64,000 bases of DNA from an uncultured Prevotella sp. (GCA_946998295.1 CAMPYS010000001.1:62001-126000); one strand, 5' to 3'; shown: positions 1 through 8,760, counted from the first letter of the stretch. The notes: a model not told the origin generated them from the letters alone. Made by a program: numbers and translations.

Positions 1-1
1 T

Positions 2-1474
2 GAGCCTAACAAAGGTACTATAGAAATGGGACAAGGAGAACGTCTTTCAATTTTGGAACAGGATCACTTTAAATATGACAAATTTAAAGTAATTGACACT
101 GTATTGATGGGACATGAACCTCTATGGAAAAATATGAAAGAAAGAGAGGCACTATATGCTAAGTCCGAAATGACAGAAGAAGATGGTAATAAAGCAGCTG
201 ATTTAGAATTAAAATTTGCTGAAATGAATGGATGGGAAGCTGAAAGTGAAGCTGCACAACTATTACAAAATCTTGGTGTAAAAGACGATATGCATCAAAA
301 ATATATGAGTCAACTTTCAAATAATGAAAAAGTTAGAGTGATGTTGGCAAAAGCACTTTTTGGAAAACCTGAAAATTTATTACTTGATGAGCCTACAAAC
401 GACCTTGATTTAGAAACTGTAGAATGGTTGGAAGATTATTTGGGAGAAATTGATGATTCACAAACTGTTCTTGTTGTATCTCATGACAGACATTTTTTAG
501 ATTCTGTAAGCACACAAACTATAGACATAGATTTTGGTAAGGTAACAGTTTTTTCTGGAAATTATTCTTTTTGGTATGAGAGTTCACAACTTGCTTTGAG
601 GCAAGCACAAAACCAAAAAATGAAAGCAGAAGAAAAGAAAAAGCAATTAGAAGAATTTATCAGACGTTTCTCTGCAAATGTAGCTAAAAGCAAGCAAACT
701 ACGTCGCGAAAAAAAATGCTTGAAAAACTTAATACTGCAGAAATAAAGCCATCAAGTCGTAAATATCCAGGCATAATATTTCAAATGGAACGTGAACCTG
801 GAAACCAGATATTAGAAGTACAAGATCTTAAAGCAATAGATACAGATGGCACCATATTATTTGACAAAGTAAATTTCACAATTGAAAAGGGACAAAAAGT
901 AGTATTTCTTTCTAAGAATCCAAAAGCTATGACCGCTTTATTTAAAATTATAAATGGTGAGCAGGAAGCTGATGGTGGAAAATATAATTGGGGTGTAACA
1001 ATAACTACAGCATATCTACCATTAGATAATACTAAATATTTTGACTCTGAGTTAAATCTTGTAGATTGGCTATCACAATATGGCCCAGGTAATGAAGTTA
1101 CCATGAAGAGTTTTTTAGGTAGGATGCTGTTTAAGCAAGAGGAAGTTGAAAAACATGTAAATGTATTATCAGGTGGCGAAAAAATGAGATGTATGATAGC
1201 AAGAATGCAATTACAAAATGCTAACTGTCTTATTCTTGATACTCCAACGAATCATTTAGATCTTGAAAGCATTCAAGCTTTCAATAACAACTTAGTAAAT
1301 TTCAAAGGAAATATTTTATTTAGTTCTCACGATCATCAATTTATTAATACCATAGCCAATCGCATAATTGAATTAACACCAAGCGGTACTATTGACAAAC
1401 TAATGACTTATGATGAGTATATACATGATGAAAATATAAAAGAACAAAAAAATAAAATGTATGGCCAATCATAG
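2..1474 (+). CDS. ABC-F family ATP-binding protein, 5'-truncated by window edge
   Basis: The reading frame is open from the first bases, so the start and the first Walker A lie upstream of the window. The protein is a soluble duplicated-ATPase of the ABC-F type, a family that acts on ribosomes in translation or antibiotic protection. Seen: a first signature LSNNEKV (about 314-334) followed by the Walker B LLLDEPTNDLD; a charged inter-domain linker (about 590-750) rich in K, E and Q; then a second ATPase half with a canonical LSGGEK (about 1165-1182) and LILDTPTNHLD. The second P-loop region (about 899-945) reads FLSKNPKAMTALF and lacks the GxxGxGK[ST] core, and the first signature lacks its glycines. 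Both departures resemble what I recall of the YkpA/YbiT-like branch, so the subfamily is inferred. It ends 85 bases before grpE. Confidence 0.88.
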   Translation, partial: EPNKGTIEMGQGERLSILEQDHFKYDKFKVIDTVLMGHEPLWKNMKEREALYAKSEMTEEDGNKAADLELKFAEMNGWEAESEAAQLLQNLGVKDDMHQKYMSQLSNNEKVRVMLAKALFGKPENLLLDEPTNDLDLETVEWLEDYLGEIDDSQTVLVVSHDRHFLDSVSTQTIDIDFGKVTVFSGNYSFWYESSQLALRQAQNQKMKAEEKKKQLEEFIRRFSANVAKSKQTTSRKKMLEKLNTAEIKPSSRKYPGIIFQMEREPGNQILEVQDLKAIDTDGTILFDKVNFTIEKGQKVVFLSKNPKAMTALFKIINGEQEADGGKYNWGVTITTAYLPLDNTKYFDSELNLVDWLSQYGPGNEVTMKSFLGRMLFKQEEVEKHVNVLSGGEKMRCMIARMQLQNANCLILDTPTNHLDLESIQAFNNNLVNFKGNILFSSHDHQFINTIANRIIELTPSGTIDKLMTYDEYIHDENIKEQKNKMYGQS

Positions 1475-1507
1475 TATTAAACTGACATTAAGACAAGTTT
1501 TTATTAA

Positions 1508-1524
1508 TTGGCACATTATTTGTT
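1508..1524 (+). promoter_or_regulatory. possible sigma-54-like -24/-12 element upstream of grpE
   Basis: TTGGCAC (1508-1514), five bases, then TTGTT (1520-1524) resembles the RpoN consensus TGGCAC-N5-TTGCW with one mismatch. It lies 36 bases before grpE. A single match in AT-rich DNA can arise by chance and no activator site was seen. Confidence 0.25.
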
Positions 1525-1559
1525 AAATTAAGTGTAAACAAATAAGATGATAAGCTATT

Positions 1560-2159
1560 ATGAAAAAGAAGAAAGAAAAAGAAAATATAAGTGAGACTGA
1601 AGATATTGAAGCTACTTCTATTAATGGCGAAGATAGTGTAGATGAGCAAACCTCTGAGAATAGTATCAAAGATAGCGAAACTTCAGATTCTGAACAAAAT
1701 AAAGAAAAGGTAGACAATCAAGAAGAAAAATCAGAAGACGATAAAGATATATGGAAAGATAAATATATACGACTATATGCAGAATTTGAGAATTATAAAA
1801 AACGAACTCTTAAAGAAAAAACCGAATTAATATTAAATGGTAGCGAAAAGACTATAACTGCTATATTACCAGTATTAGATGATTTTGAGCGTGCATTAGA
1901 TAATAAAGCAGATAACATCGATTCGATAAAAGAGGGATTTGAACTTATTCTTAAAAAATTTATTAAATCTCTTGAGACACTTGGTGTCCGTAAAATAAAT
2001 ACTGATAATCAAGATTTTAATGTTGATTATCACGAAGCAATTGCTATGGTGCCAGGTGTCGAAGATGATAAAAAAGGTAAAATAATTGATTGCGTACAAA
2101 CTGGCTACACTCTAAACGATAAGGTTATTAGACACGCTAAGGTAGCTGTTGGTCAATAA
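1560..2159 (+). CDS. grpE: GrpE nucleotide exchange factor
   Basis: GrpE releases ADP from DnaK and so drives the DnaK-DnaJ folding cycle in the cytoplasm. The 199-residue product has a disordered, very acidic and lysine-rich N-terminus (about 1-60). This is followed by the long helical stretch with the family pattern KDKYIRLYAEFENYKKR, and by the compact beta domain containing DYHEAIAMVPG, a hallmark near the C-terminus. Length is normal for the family. It is followed 46 bases later by dnaJ on the same strand, so the two co-chaperones form an operon; dnaK is not in the window. The ATG at 1560 is the only sensible start. Confidence 0.96.
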   Translation: MKKKKEKENISETEDIEATSINGEDSVDEQTSENSIKDSETSDSEQNKEKVDNQEEKSEDDKDIWKDKYIRLYAEFENYKKRTLKEKTELILNGSEKTITAILPVLDDFERALDNKADNIDSIKEGFELILKKFIKSLETLGVRKINTDNQDFNVDYHEAIAMVPGVEDDKKGKIIDCVQTGYTLNDKVIRHAKVAVGQ

Positions 2160-2205
2160 TAATAAACAATCAAATCTAATTTAGTAGGGAGCTATAGGGA
2201 TAAAA

Positions 2206-3363
2206 ATGGCAAAAAGAGATTATTACGAAGTATTAGGTGTAGATAAAAATGCATCATCTAACGATATAAAAAAAGCATATAGAAAACTTGCAATAAAGTA
2301 TCATCCTGACAGAAATCCAGGTGATTCAAAGGCTGAAGAAAAATTTAAAGAGGCTGCAGAAGCATATAGTGTGCTAAATGACCCAGAGAAACGTAAGCAG
2401 TATGACCAATTTGGATTTGACTCTCCTGGAGGGTTTGGAGGTGGAAGCCCATTTGGAAGTGGTTCTTTTTCAATGGACGATATTTTTTCAATGTTTGGAG
2501 ATGTCTTTGGCGGACATAGTGCAAATTTTGGAGGATTTAGCAATAATAGACACAGTACCGCACGATTTAGGGGAAGCGATTTACGTCTTAAAGTAAAACT
2601 TTCACTTCAGGAAATAGCAACTGGTGTAACTAAAAAATTCAAGGTACGTAAAGATGTTGTCTGTAATCATTGCCATGGTAGTGGTTGTGAAAACAATAGT
2701 GGAACAGAGACATGTCCTAACTGCCACGGAAGTGGTATGGAAGTACGCACTAAACAAAGTATATTCGGAATAATGCAGACACAAACCACATGCCATGTAT
2801 GTGGTGGAGAGGGAAAAATAATCAAAAATAAATGTACCCAATGTCATGGTGAAGGAGTTGTAAAAGGCGAAGAGATTGTTGAAATAAAAATCCCTGCAGG
2901 TGTTGCAGATGGAATGATTGTAACTGAACCAGGAAAGGGGAATGCCGGTAAACATAATGGAATAGCTGGAGACATTCAAGTCTATATAGAGGAAGAAGAG
3001 AATGAAACATTCATTCGGGATGGACAAAATGTTATATATCATTTGCTACTTGATTTTCCTACTGCAGCATTAGGCGGTGATGTTGAAATTCCTACAATAG
3101 ATGGAACTAAGGTAAAGATAAAAATAGAGCCTGGAACACAGCCTGGAAAAACCCTTAGATTACGCGGTAAAGGACTACCAGCAATACGAGGATATGGTAA
3201 TGGAATTGGAGATCTCATAGTACAAATAACTGTTTATATACCAAAAGAACTAACAAAAGATGAACGAAAAGCAATAGAAGCACTTAGAAAGAGTGAAAAT
3301 TTTCAAAGTGGTAATTCCGAAAAACGTTCAATCCTAGAACATTTCAAACATTTATTTAGGTAG
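2206..3363 (+). CDS. dnaJ: Molecular chaperone DnaJ
   Basis: This Hsp40 co-chaperone delivers substrates to DnaK and stimulates its ATPase. The full type-I architecture is visible in 385 residues: a J domain at 1-70 with HPD at 33-35; a Gly/Phe-rich linker (about 75-120); and a zinc-binding cysteine domain with four repeats (CNHCHGSG, CPNCHGSG, CHVCGGEG, CTQCHGEG). Two C-terminal substrate-binding beta domains follow. No residues expected for function are missing. It sits directly after grpE and 27 bases before folC, so read-through into folC is possible. Confidence 0.97.
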   Translation: MAKRDYYEVLGVDKNASSNDIKKAYRKLAIKYHPDRNPGDSKAEEKFKEAAEAYSVLNDPEKRKQYDQFGFDSPGGFGGGSPFGSGSFSMDDIFSMFGDVFGGHSANFGGFSNNRHSTARFRGSDLRLKVKLSLQEIATGVTKKFKVRKDVVCNHCHGSGCENNSGTETCPNCHGSGMEVRTKQSIFGIMQTQTTCHVCGGEGKIIKNKCTQCHGEGVVKGEEIVEIKIPAGVADGMIVTEPGKGNAGKHNGIAGDIQVYIEEEENETFIRDGQNVIYHLLLDFPTAALGGDVEIPTIDGTKVKIKIEPGTQPGKTLRLRGKGLPAIRGYGNGIGDLIVQITVYIPKELTKDERKAIEALRKSENFQSGNSEKRSILEHFKHLFR

Positions 3364-3390
3364 AGAAGATATAATATATATAAAAGAAAA

Positions 3391-4689
3391 ATGACCTACG
3401 AGGAGACAATTGACTATCTATTTAATAGCACCCCTGTTTTTGAACAAGTGGGTGCTTCTGCATATAAAGAGGGTTTAACAAATAGCTATAAGTTAGATAG
3501 GTATTTTAATCATCCACATACAAATTTCCGTTCTATACATATTGCTGGTAGCAATGGGAAAGGTTCATGTTCGCATACATTAGCTGCTATATTACAGGCT
3601 GACGGATACAAAGTTGGGCTATATACAAGCCCGCATCTAATAGACTTTAGAGAGCGTATAAGAATAAATGGTGAAATGATTTCAAAAAAATATGTAATAG
3701 ATTTTGTTGAAAAGCATAGACACTTTTTTGAACCGTTACACCCATCATTTTTTGAATTGACAACAGCAATGGCTTTTGAATTTTTTGCTGAAAATAGAGT
3801 AGACTTTGCTATAATAGAAGTTGGTTTAGGAGGCCGATTAGATTGTACAAATATTATAAATCCTTTATTATCAATAATAACTAATATCTCGTTTGACCAT
3901 ACCCAATTTTTAGGGAATACGTTACCTAAGATTGCATACGAGAAGGCTGGAATAATTAAATCTCATACTCCGGTAATAATAGGTGAATCAACAGAAGAAA
4001 CACGTCCTGTTTTTGAGGCTAAAGCACAAGAAATGGATTCAATGATAGTATTTGCAGAAGATTTTCCCTTATTAATTTCATCAAAAGATTCTGCTGATGG
4101 GGGACGTATATATTCGACAAAACTATTTGGTGACATAATAGGAGAATTAGGAGGAATATATCAAGATAAAAATACAAATACATTACTTACTGCTATATCT
4201 CATTTGATTAACTCGAACATAATAAAAAACACAGATAGCATAACTAAAGGATTTGCTAATGTTTCAGAGCTAACTGGATTAATGGGACGATGGCAAACAA
4301 TTAGCAATAATCCCAAAATTATATGTGATACTGGGCATAATGTAGGAGGTTGGCAATATCTATCTAAACAAATAAAATCAATCCCTTGTAAAACTCTAAG
4401 GATTGTTTTTGGTATGGTTGATGACAAGGATATAGAAACAGTTATGTCCTTACTGCCTATAGATGCAGTCTACTATTGGACACAGCCATCCACAAAACGA
4501 GCTTTTCCTGTAGATAAAGTCTATTCTGTGGGGAAAAAATTGAATCTGAACGGACAGTCTTTTAATAGTGTACGTGAAGCATATATTGCAGCTAAAGGAT
4601 GTGCTTCGCCTAATGATTTTATTTTTATAGGAGGATCGAGTTATATAGTTGCAGATCTATTAAATTATATTAATAATCAAACTATTTAG
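3391..4689 (+). CDS. folC: Bifunctional folylpolyglutamate synthase / dihydrofolate synthase
   Basis: FolC is an ATP-dependent ligase that joins glutamate to dihydropteroate and adds further glutamates to folates. The 432-residue product belongs to the Mur-ligase superfamily. It shows the P-loop GSNGKGS at 53-59, the DFAIIEVGLGGRLDCTN segment, the following SFDHTQFLG metal/ATP motif, and a C-terminal Mur-ligase domain beginning near GRWQ. Length is typical. A short folK lies convergently downstream on the other strand, so two folate genes are neighbours. A perfect hairpin follows at 4748-4778. Confidence 0.96.
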   Translation: MTYEETIDYLFNSTPVFEQVGASAYKEGLTNSYKLDRYFNHPHTNFRSIHIAGSNGKGSCSHTLAAILQADGYKVGLYTSPHLIDFRERIRINGEMISKKYVIDFVEKHRHFFEPLHPSFFELTTAMAFEFFAENRVDFAIIEVGLGGRLDCTNIINPLLSIITNISFDHTQFLGNTLPKIAYEKAGIIKSHTPVIIGESTEETRPVFEAKAQEMDSMIVFAEDFPLLISSKDSADGGRIYSTKLFGDIIGELGGIYQDKNTNTLLTAISHLINSNIIKNTDSITKGFANVSELTGLMGRWQTISNNPKIICDTGHNVGGWQYLSKQIKSIPCKTLRIVFGMVDDKDIETVMSLLPIDAVYYWTQPSTKRAFPVDKVYSVGKKLNLNGQSFNSVREAYIAAKGCASPNDFIFIGGSSYIVADLLNYINNQTI

Positions 4690-5023
4690 CAATTTAATGT
4701 GATAAATGCAAATTAGGTTTTCATAAATAATAACTTAATATTGATCTACTGGTAAAAAACTACTTGCTTTTTACCAGTCATAACGTGTATTTTATGCAAA
4801 AACTAATTTGTATTTTACAATATTACCTATTTGTCTAATTGCATGTAGGTATAAAGATTTTAATTTTTTATGTGACATAGATAATATATTTAACCTAAAA
4901 TATTATTTGCAAACATACTATTCAGCAGCGTTAAGTAATACATCTCCATATTTTTAATCATAAGACAGCAACTAATATTCGGAATAAAGTAGTTTTTCTA
5001 ATAAAATATGTACTTATGTATAA
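4690..5023. other. intergenic gap between convergent folC and folK
   Basis: AT-rich sequence without a credible ORF or RNA gene. Its only clear structure is the hairpin at 4748-4778. The remaining roughly 240 bases towards folK show no structure I can interpret. Confidence 0.6.
4748..4778. terminator. hairpin, likely bidirectional terminator
   Basis: ACTGGTAAAAA (4748-4758) pairs perfectly with TTTTTACCAGT (4768-4778) around a 9-base loop. The stem carries an A tract and a T tract, as in bidirectional rho-independent terminators. It lies between convergent folC and folK. Confidence 0.7.
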
Positions 5024-5374
5024 TTAAAGATTCTCATTTTGTGCTTCTGATAGCCAAATAATTTTTCTCAATTTAACGTTTCCGTAACGTATAAGATCTA
5101 TATCAATTATCACATTTCCAAAAACATGTTGACTATGGGAATCCCCCATAAGTATTTCTATATGCTTAAGCTTATTGGTAATTTCTGCGATTGATAAGTC
5201 TGAATTAAAAATTGCGATGCAATTTAAATACTTATCAGATTCTACTCCTATAGGGTTAGTCCAACGTTCATATATAAAATCTATGTTGCTAAAAAGTTTT
5301 TGTAATTCCTTTTTAGCTTTATTAATATTAGCAATTTGATTTATATTAGAGCCTAATGTAATGACTATCTCCAT
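5024..5374 (-). CDS. folK: Short HPPK (2-amino-4-hydroxy-6-hydroxymethyldihydropteridine diphosphokinase)
   Basis: HPPK transfers pyrophosphate from ATP to hydroxymethyldihydropterin in folate synthesis. Seen: the N-terminal ITLGSN motif, a WTNPIG segment matching the usual T-x-P-x-G region, the LKHIE helix, and the metal-binding IDIDLI pair of aspartates. At about 116 residues it is clearly shorter than the classic 155-170. It ends soon after the Asp pair, lacking the PHP...R.F.L.PL tail, and the usual arginines of the loop before DxD are not obvious. I recall compact versions in other Bacteroidales, so this may be a lineage form rather than a broken gene. I chose the ATG at 5374, not 5380, because a strong -7 box at 5383-5390 puts transcription start almost on it. 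Confidence 0.75.
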   Translation of the reverse strand: MEIVITLGSNINQIANINKAKKELQKLFSNIDFIYERWTNPIGVESDKYLNCIAIFNSDLSIAEITNKLKHIEILMGDSHSQHVFGNVIIDIDLIRYGNVKLRKIIWLSEAQNENL

Positions 5375-5382
5375 ACGCATGA

Positions 5383-5413
5383 CAAAGATAAAAATAAGTT
5401 TTCAGTTTCCAAA
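5383..5413 (-). promoter_or_regulatory. folK promoter, apparently leaderless
   Basis: On the minus strand TATCTTTG (5390-5383) is preceded by 19 bases and TTTTG (around 5413-5410), a full match to the Bacteroidetes -33/-7 pattern. The -7 box ends 9 bases before the ATG at 5374, so the transcript should have almost no leader. Confidence 0.7.
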
Positions 5414-5439
5414 ATTGTAGTAATAATTTACTTACTTTC

Positions 5440-5470
5440 TTTGGTGTTTATTGTAAAAGTATTATATTTG
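5440..5470 (+). promoter_or_regulatory. promoter of the glucosaminidase gene
   Basis: TTTG (5440-5443), 19 bases, then TATATTTG (5463-5470) matches the Bacteroidetes housekeeping promoter exactly. The ATG follows at 5493. It is divergent from the folK promoter. Confidence 0.75.
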
Positions 5471-5492
5471 CATATATATATTTTTTTTTCCA

Positions 5493-6437
5493 ATGAAGCG
5501 GTTAATTTCTCTTATCCTATTTGCATGTATAAGTAATAATATTATTCTTGGTGGTCTAACTGTTAAATGGAACAAAAACTTTCAAGATTATTTTAATAAA
5601 TATAGACATCTTGCAATTAAGCAGATGATACGATACCGAATACCAGCAAGCATAACATTAGCCCAAGCTGTATTAGAAAGTAGTGCAGGAAATAGTAAAC
5701 TTGCTATATATGGTAATAACCATTTCGGAATCAAGTGTCATGGTTGGGATGGAAGAACTATGACACAAGATGATGATTTGAACAATGAATGTTTTAGGGC
5801 GTATGACACTGTAGAAGATAGTTACGAAGACCATTCAAAATTTTTAGCAACAAGAGAACGCTATCGTAGTTTATTCAGTCTTAATTTTGATGATTATAAG
5901 GGATGGTGTTATGGATTGAAAAAAGCTGGATACGCTACAAATCCCAATTATGCGCAAAAATTAATAGCTTTAATAGAGCTTTATCAACTGTATGAATATG
6001 ACAAGCCGAGTATCTTAGTAGAAAATAGAATAAACAATCCTATTAATAATATTACTACTGTTAAAATAAATATAAGTATACCCAAACCATTACATCGTAA
6101 ATATATTTTTAATGATAATACATATATTGTTGCAAATACTGGAGATACATTTTATCAGATTTCAAAAGAATTCGATATATCTATATCAAAACTTGCACGT
6201 TATAATGAATGTCCCAAAGATATTATTTTAAATAAGGGGGATATTGTTTGGTTTGGCAAGAAAAAGCATAGAGCGCCTAATTCTTTCCGAGGTCGTCCAC
6301 ATATAGTACGCGTAGGCGATAGTTTGTACAGTATATCTCAACTTTATGGTATAAGGCTCAAATATTTAATGAAATTAAATCCGTACATTGTTATGTACGG
6401 AATAAAAGTAGGTGATATAGTACATCTATATGAATAA
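5493..6437 (+). CDS. Secreted glucosaminidase (FlgJ/LytG-like) with two LysM domains
   Basis: A predicted exported peptidoglycan hydrolase of 314 residues. The N-terminus is a signal peptide (MKRLISLILFACIS...). Residues about 35-165 form a glucosaminidase domain: ITLAQAVLESSAGNSKLA carries the conserved glutamate, followed by NNHFGIKCHGWDG, the FRAYDTVEDSYEDHSKFL segment and the YATNPNYAQKLI end block, as in the Bacteroidales beta-N-acetylglucosaminidase family. Two C-terminal LysM repeats follow: one near 205-250 with GDTFYQISKEF, and one near 268-313 with VRVGDSLYSISQLYG. It probably acts on septal or envelope murein during growth. It ends only 9 bases from the convergent DUF4293 gene. Confidence 0.93.
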   Translation: MKRLISLILFACISNNIILGGLTVKWNKNFQDYFNKYRHLAIKQMIRYRIPASITLAQAVLESSAGNSKLAIYGNNHFGIKCHGWDGRTMTQDDDLNNECFRAYDTVEDSYEDHSKFLATRERYRSLFSLNFDDYKGWCYGLKKAGYATNPNYAQKLIALIELYQLYEYDKPSILVENRINNPINNITTVKINISIPKPLHRKYIFNDNTYIVANTGDTFYQISKEFDISISKLARYNECPKDIILNKGDIVWFGKKKHRAPNSFRGRPHIVRVGDSLYSISQLYGIRLKYLMKLNPYIVMYGIKVGDIVHLYE

Positions 6438-6446
6438 AAGATACTA

Positions 6447-6899
6447 CTACCTTATGCGATCAGCATCTTTTACTAATTTTTCATCAGCTTTAATAGCACG
6501 CTCGGCTAATCTCACAAAGAATAATGATATAAATGGAAGAAATCCTAACAAGTTAGGATGAAAAGTCTCAAAACGATAAATGTAATGAGATAATATTAAA
6601 AAGGTTGCAATCCAAAGTGCACCTAATATCTTTAACAAATTACAGATCTTAATTTGTCGTTTACGATTTTTATAATCAAATATAGTAAAAATATGGACAG
6701 TTAAAGATAATAATAATATTATAGATAGAGGTGTAACACGGAAATCTTTTATGCCATTAGGATATGCTATATATAAATTAGTTAGTATTCCACTAAACTT
6801 CATTCCTTCAGGTTCAACATGACCAAAAGGCAGACATAATGATATAAGAAGTAGTATAAAAGATACTAATAGGAATAAACTTTGTTTACGTTGTAACAT
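6447..6899 (-). CDS. DUF4293 family four-helix membrane protein
   Basis: A 150-residue integral membrane protein with four hydrophobic segments (about 8-25, 57-75, 86-106 and 116-134) and a charged cytoplasmic tail. Its start (MLQRKQSLFLL), the helix pattern and its place after bamD and rpoZ match the DUF4293 family of Bacteroidetes, whose function is unknown to me. It is the third gene of the bamD-rpoZ operon, 20 bases after rpoZ. Confidence 0.82.
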   Translation of the reverse strand: MLQRKQSLFLLVSFILLLISLCLPFGHVEPEGMKFSGILTNLYIAYPNGIKDFRVTPLSIILLLSLTVHIFTIFDYKNRKRQIKICNLLKILGALWIATFLILSHYIYRFETFHPNLLGFLPFISLFFVRLAERAIKADEKLVKDADRIR

Positions 6900-6919
6900 A
6901 ATGGTAATAATATAGGTTA

Positions 6920-7255
6920 TTAATATTTTTCTTTATCAGCTTTTGCTGCATCACGCCAATATATTTTGCCATCTATAAATTCTTGAGTTGCCAATAATAC
7001 GGGTTTTGGTAATTTCTCGTAATAACGACTAATTTCTATTTGTTCACGATTTTCAAATCGTTCATCTAATGTATCACTATATGAAGCAAATTCTGCAATT
7101 TTGTGGTTCAAATCTTGTTTCATGTCTATAGAAATTTGATTAGCACGTTTTGCAATAATTGCAACACTTTCATAAATATTACCCGTTTCTTTCCACAAGT
7201 CTGCAATATCACGAGTAACAGTATTAACTGGAGATTTTGATTTTCTATATTCCAT
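6920..7255 (-). CDS. rpoZ: RNA polymerase omega-like subunit (Bacteroidetes RpoZ)
   Basis: A 111-residue soluble protein with the RpoZ-like core TGNIYESVAIIAKRANQI, followed by an acidic helix (FENREQIEISRYYEKLPKP) typical of the Bacteroidetes-type omega subunit. Omega helps assemble the beta' subunit. It sits between bamD and the DUF4293 gene, as in other Bacteroidales; the linkage of an envelope gene and an RNA polymerase gene is lineage-specific rather than functional as far as I know. Recognition rests on similarity to Bacteroides proteins annotated as omega. Confidence 0.85.
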   Translation of the reverse strand: MEYRKSKSPVNTVTRDIADLWKETGNIYESVAIIAKRANQISIDMKQDLNHKIAEFASYSDTLDERFENREQIEISRYYEKLPKPVLLATQEFIDGKIYWRDAAKADKEKY

Positions 7256-7292
7256 TTATGTATTTATAGTATTTAAATGAATAATAATTTAC

Positions 7293-8141
7293 TTATTTTG
7301 GTGAGCTAACTTTTTGATCAGTATTTAATATTTTCTTGCATTTAGCAATTAGCTTATCTGCTAAAACACGTTCCTTAGCATCTGGATATTCATTGATAAA
7401 ACCGTAACATTCATCTTCGGCGTCTTGATATCGTTGATGTGCTTTTTCTTCAATACTAATTTCAGCGAGTTCAAATTTACTTTTCATTATTAAGATAGCA
7501 AAATCTTTGCGTAACGAGCTATAAGGATAATCATTTAAAGCATTTTGAGAGGTAATAATACATGCCTCATAATTATTACCGCCATAAGTACAGTTACCGA
7601 AATATGATCCAAGATTATAATAGAGCTTTGCTGTTAAGTACTCTTTACGTACAAGTTTATCCTGAAGTTGGAACATACGGGTTTGAGCTGTTTTACGCAT
7701 TTTCCCATTTGGGAATAAATCCATATATTCTTGATAAGCAGCTATAGCAGCTAATGTTGGTGCTTGATCTAAACGTGGTTCAGGAGAGTCTTGGTATAGG
7801 CTTTCTCCTATATAAAATGATGCTTTCTCTGCGTAGTACCCATTAGGATAAGTTTGTATATACTTTTTAAAAACTTCTGCTGCAGAAGGATAATCCTCCA
7901 TTTTATATTCTGTCATAGCTAACAAAAATAAACATTCTTGAGCATTATCTGTTCCTTTGGTTACAGAAATAAGTTCTCTGAGTAAGGGCTCTGCATAATG
8001 ATATTGCCCCATAACAAAGCACTCTTTTGCATACTCGTATCGATAAGTTTGATCAGTACTTTGGGATACTCTATTAAACTCTTGAGCACAACTTGAAAAG
8101 AGTAACAATACTATAGCACAAACAAAAAAACTACGTTTCAT
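7293..8141 (-). CDS. bamD: Outer membrane assembly lipoprotein BamD
   Basis: BamD is the essential lipoprotein partner of BamA in inserting beta-barrel proteins into the outer membrane. The 282-residue product has a lipoprotein signal with lipobox LLFSSC (Cys at about 18). TPR-like helical repeats of the YfiO type follow: residues 34-70 carry YEYAKECFVMGQYHYAEPLLRE-type packing, then AAEVFKKYIQTYPNGYYAEKA and AYQEYMDLFPNGKMRKTAQ. It heads the bamD-rpoZ-DUF4293 operon and has a strong promoter just upstream. Confidence 0.93.
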   Translation of the reverse strand: MKRSFFVCAIVLLLFSSCAQEFNRVSQSTDQTYRYEYAKECFVMGQYHYAEPLLRELISVTKGTDNAQECLFLLAMTEYKMEDYPSAAEVFKKYIQTYPNGYYAEKASFYIGESLYQDSPEPRLDQAPTLAAIAAYQEYMDLFPNGKMRKTAQTRMFQLQDKLVRKEYLTAKLYYNLGSYFGNCTYGGNNYEACIITSQNALNDYPYSSLRKDFAILIMKSKFELAEISIEEKAHQRYQDAEDECYGFINEYPDAKERVLADKLIAKCKKILNTDQKVSSPK

Positions 8142-8158
8142 ATATATATTTTGAATTG

Positions 8159-8189
8159 CAAAGGTAAAACTAATTAGCTAAATAACAAA
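8159..8189 (-). promoter_or_regulatory. bamD promoter
   Basis: Minus strand TACCTTTG (8166-8159) is preceded by exactly 19 bases and TTTG (8189-8186). This is a perfect Bacteroidetes promoter 18 bases upstream of the bamD ATG. Confidence 0.75.
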
Positions 8190-8339
8190 ATATATTACCA
8201 AAATTCATATTTGTAAAATGTTATTATAGAAAATTACTACAATAAAGTTATTTAACGTAGACCATTTTTGCAGCACTTGAATAACCTGTAGATAAAGGTT
8301 ATTATTTGAGTATTATTGAATATTGATGATTTATAAGTG

Positions 8340-8760
8340 TATCGGCGAAAGGTAAAAAATACATACAAAAATAATTTTGAAAATATTCCTTTTTCAGAAT
8401 AGATAAGGTAAGCGCATAATCTATAAATTAAGCGCGATTTTAACTATAAAATACGCTTTTATAACTATTTGATATATAAACGATTATACAGTGCATAATA
8501 TAATCTAAAATTGTTTAACTTAAACTTTAGCTGCGTTCCTTATAGAACCTCTTTAGTTGTTTTACTTAAACCTATTTGGTCGTTCTACTTAAAGTATATT
8601 TCCTGTTTAAGTTAAACGACTTTTATCCCTCTTTTTATTGGTAATTTTTCTTTACAATATTATCTAATAATCTTAAAGATAATATTACTTTATGTAATTC
8701 TTTTGCTGGTTGCAGGTATGCCTACTGTGTGGGTAATAATTTGATTTATTAGTCTCTGGT
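8340..8760. repeat. dispersed intergenic repeat, copy A
   Basis: One of three related copies (B near 36480-36945; C/D split around the transposon). Order of shared blocks: AAAAAATACATACAAAAAT (near 8354); TATAAAATACGCTTTTATAA (near 8445); an array of palindrome-like units beginning at 8513, 8535, 8559, 8582 and 8605; then GGTAATTTTTCTTTACAAT (from 8640). The array steps are 22, 24, 23 and 23 bases. Left and right limits are approximate. Function unknown. Confidence 0.7.
8513..8617. repeat. palindrome array in copy A (five units)
   Basis: Units: GTTTAACTTAAAC (8513), GTTCCTTATAGAAC (8535, degenerate), GTTTTACTTAAAC (8559), GTTCTACTTAAAG (8582), GTTTAAGTTAAAC (8605). Each perfect unit is its own reverse complement around the centre base. 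The even spacing of about two helical turns would suit a dimeric DNA-binding protein; that is inference. Confidence 0.75.

Noticed and set aside
4748..4778. Riboswitch or small RNA after folC
   Set aside because: A single symmetric hairpin between convergent genes is best explained as a bidirectional terminator.
8513..8617. Phased repeat units read as a CRISPR array
   Set aside because: Units are 13-bp palindromes with 9-10-base spacers that are partly conserved between loci; no cas genes. Not CRISPR.
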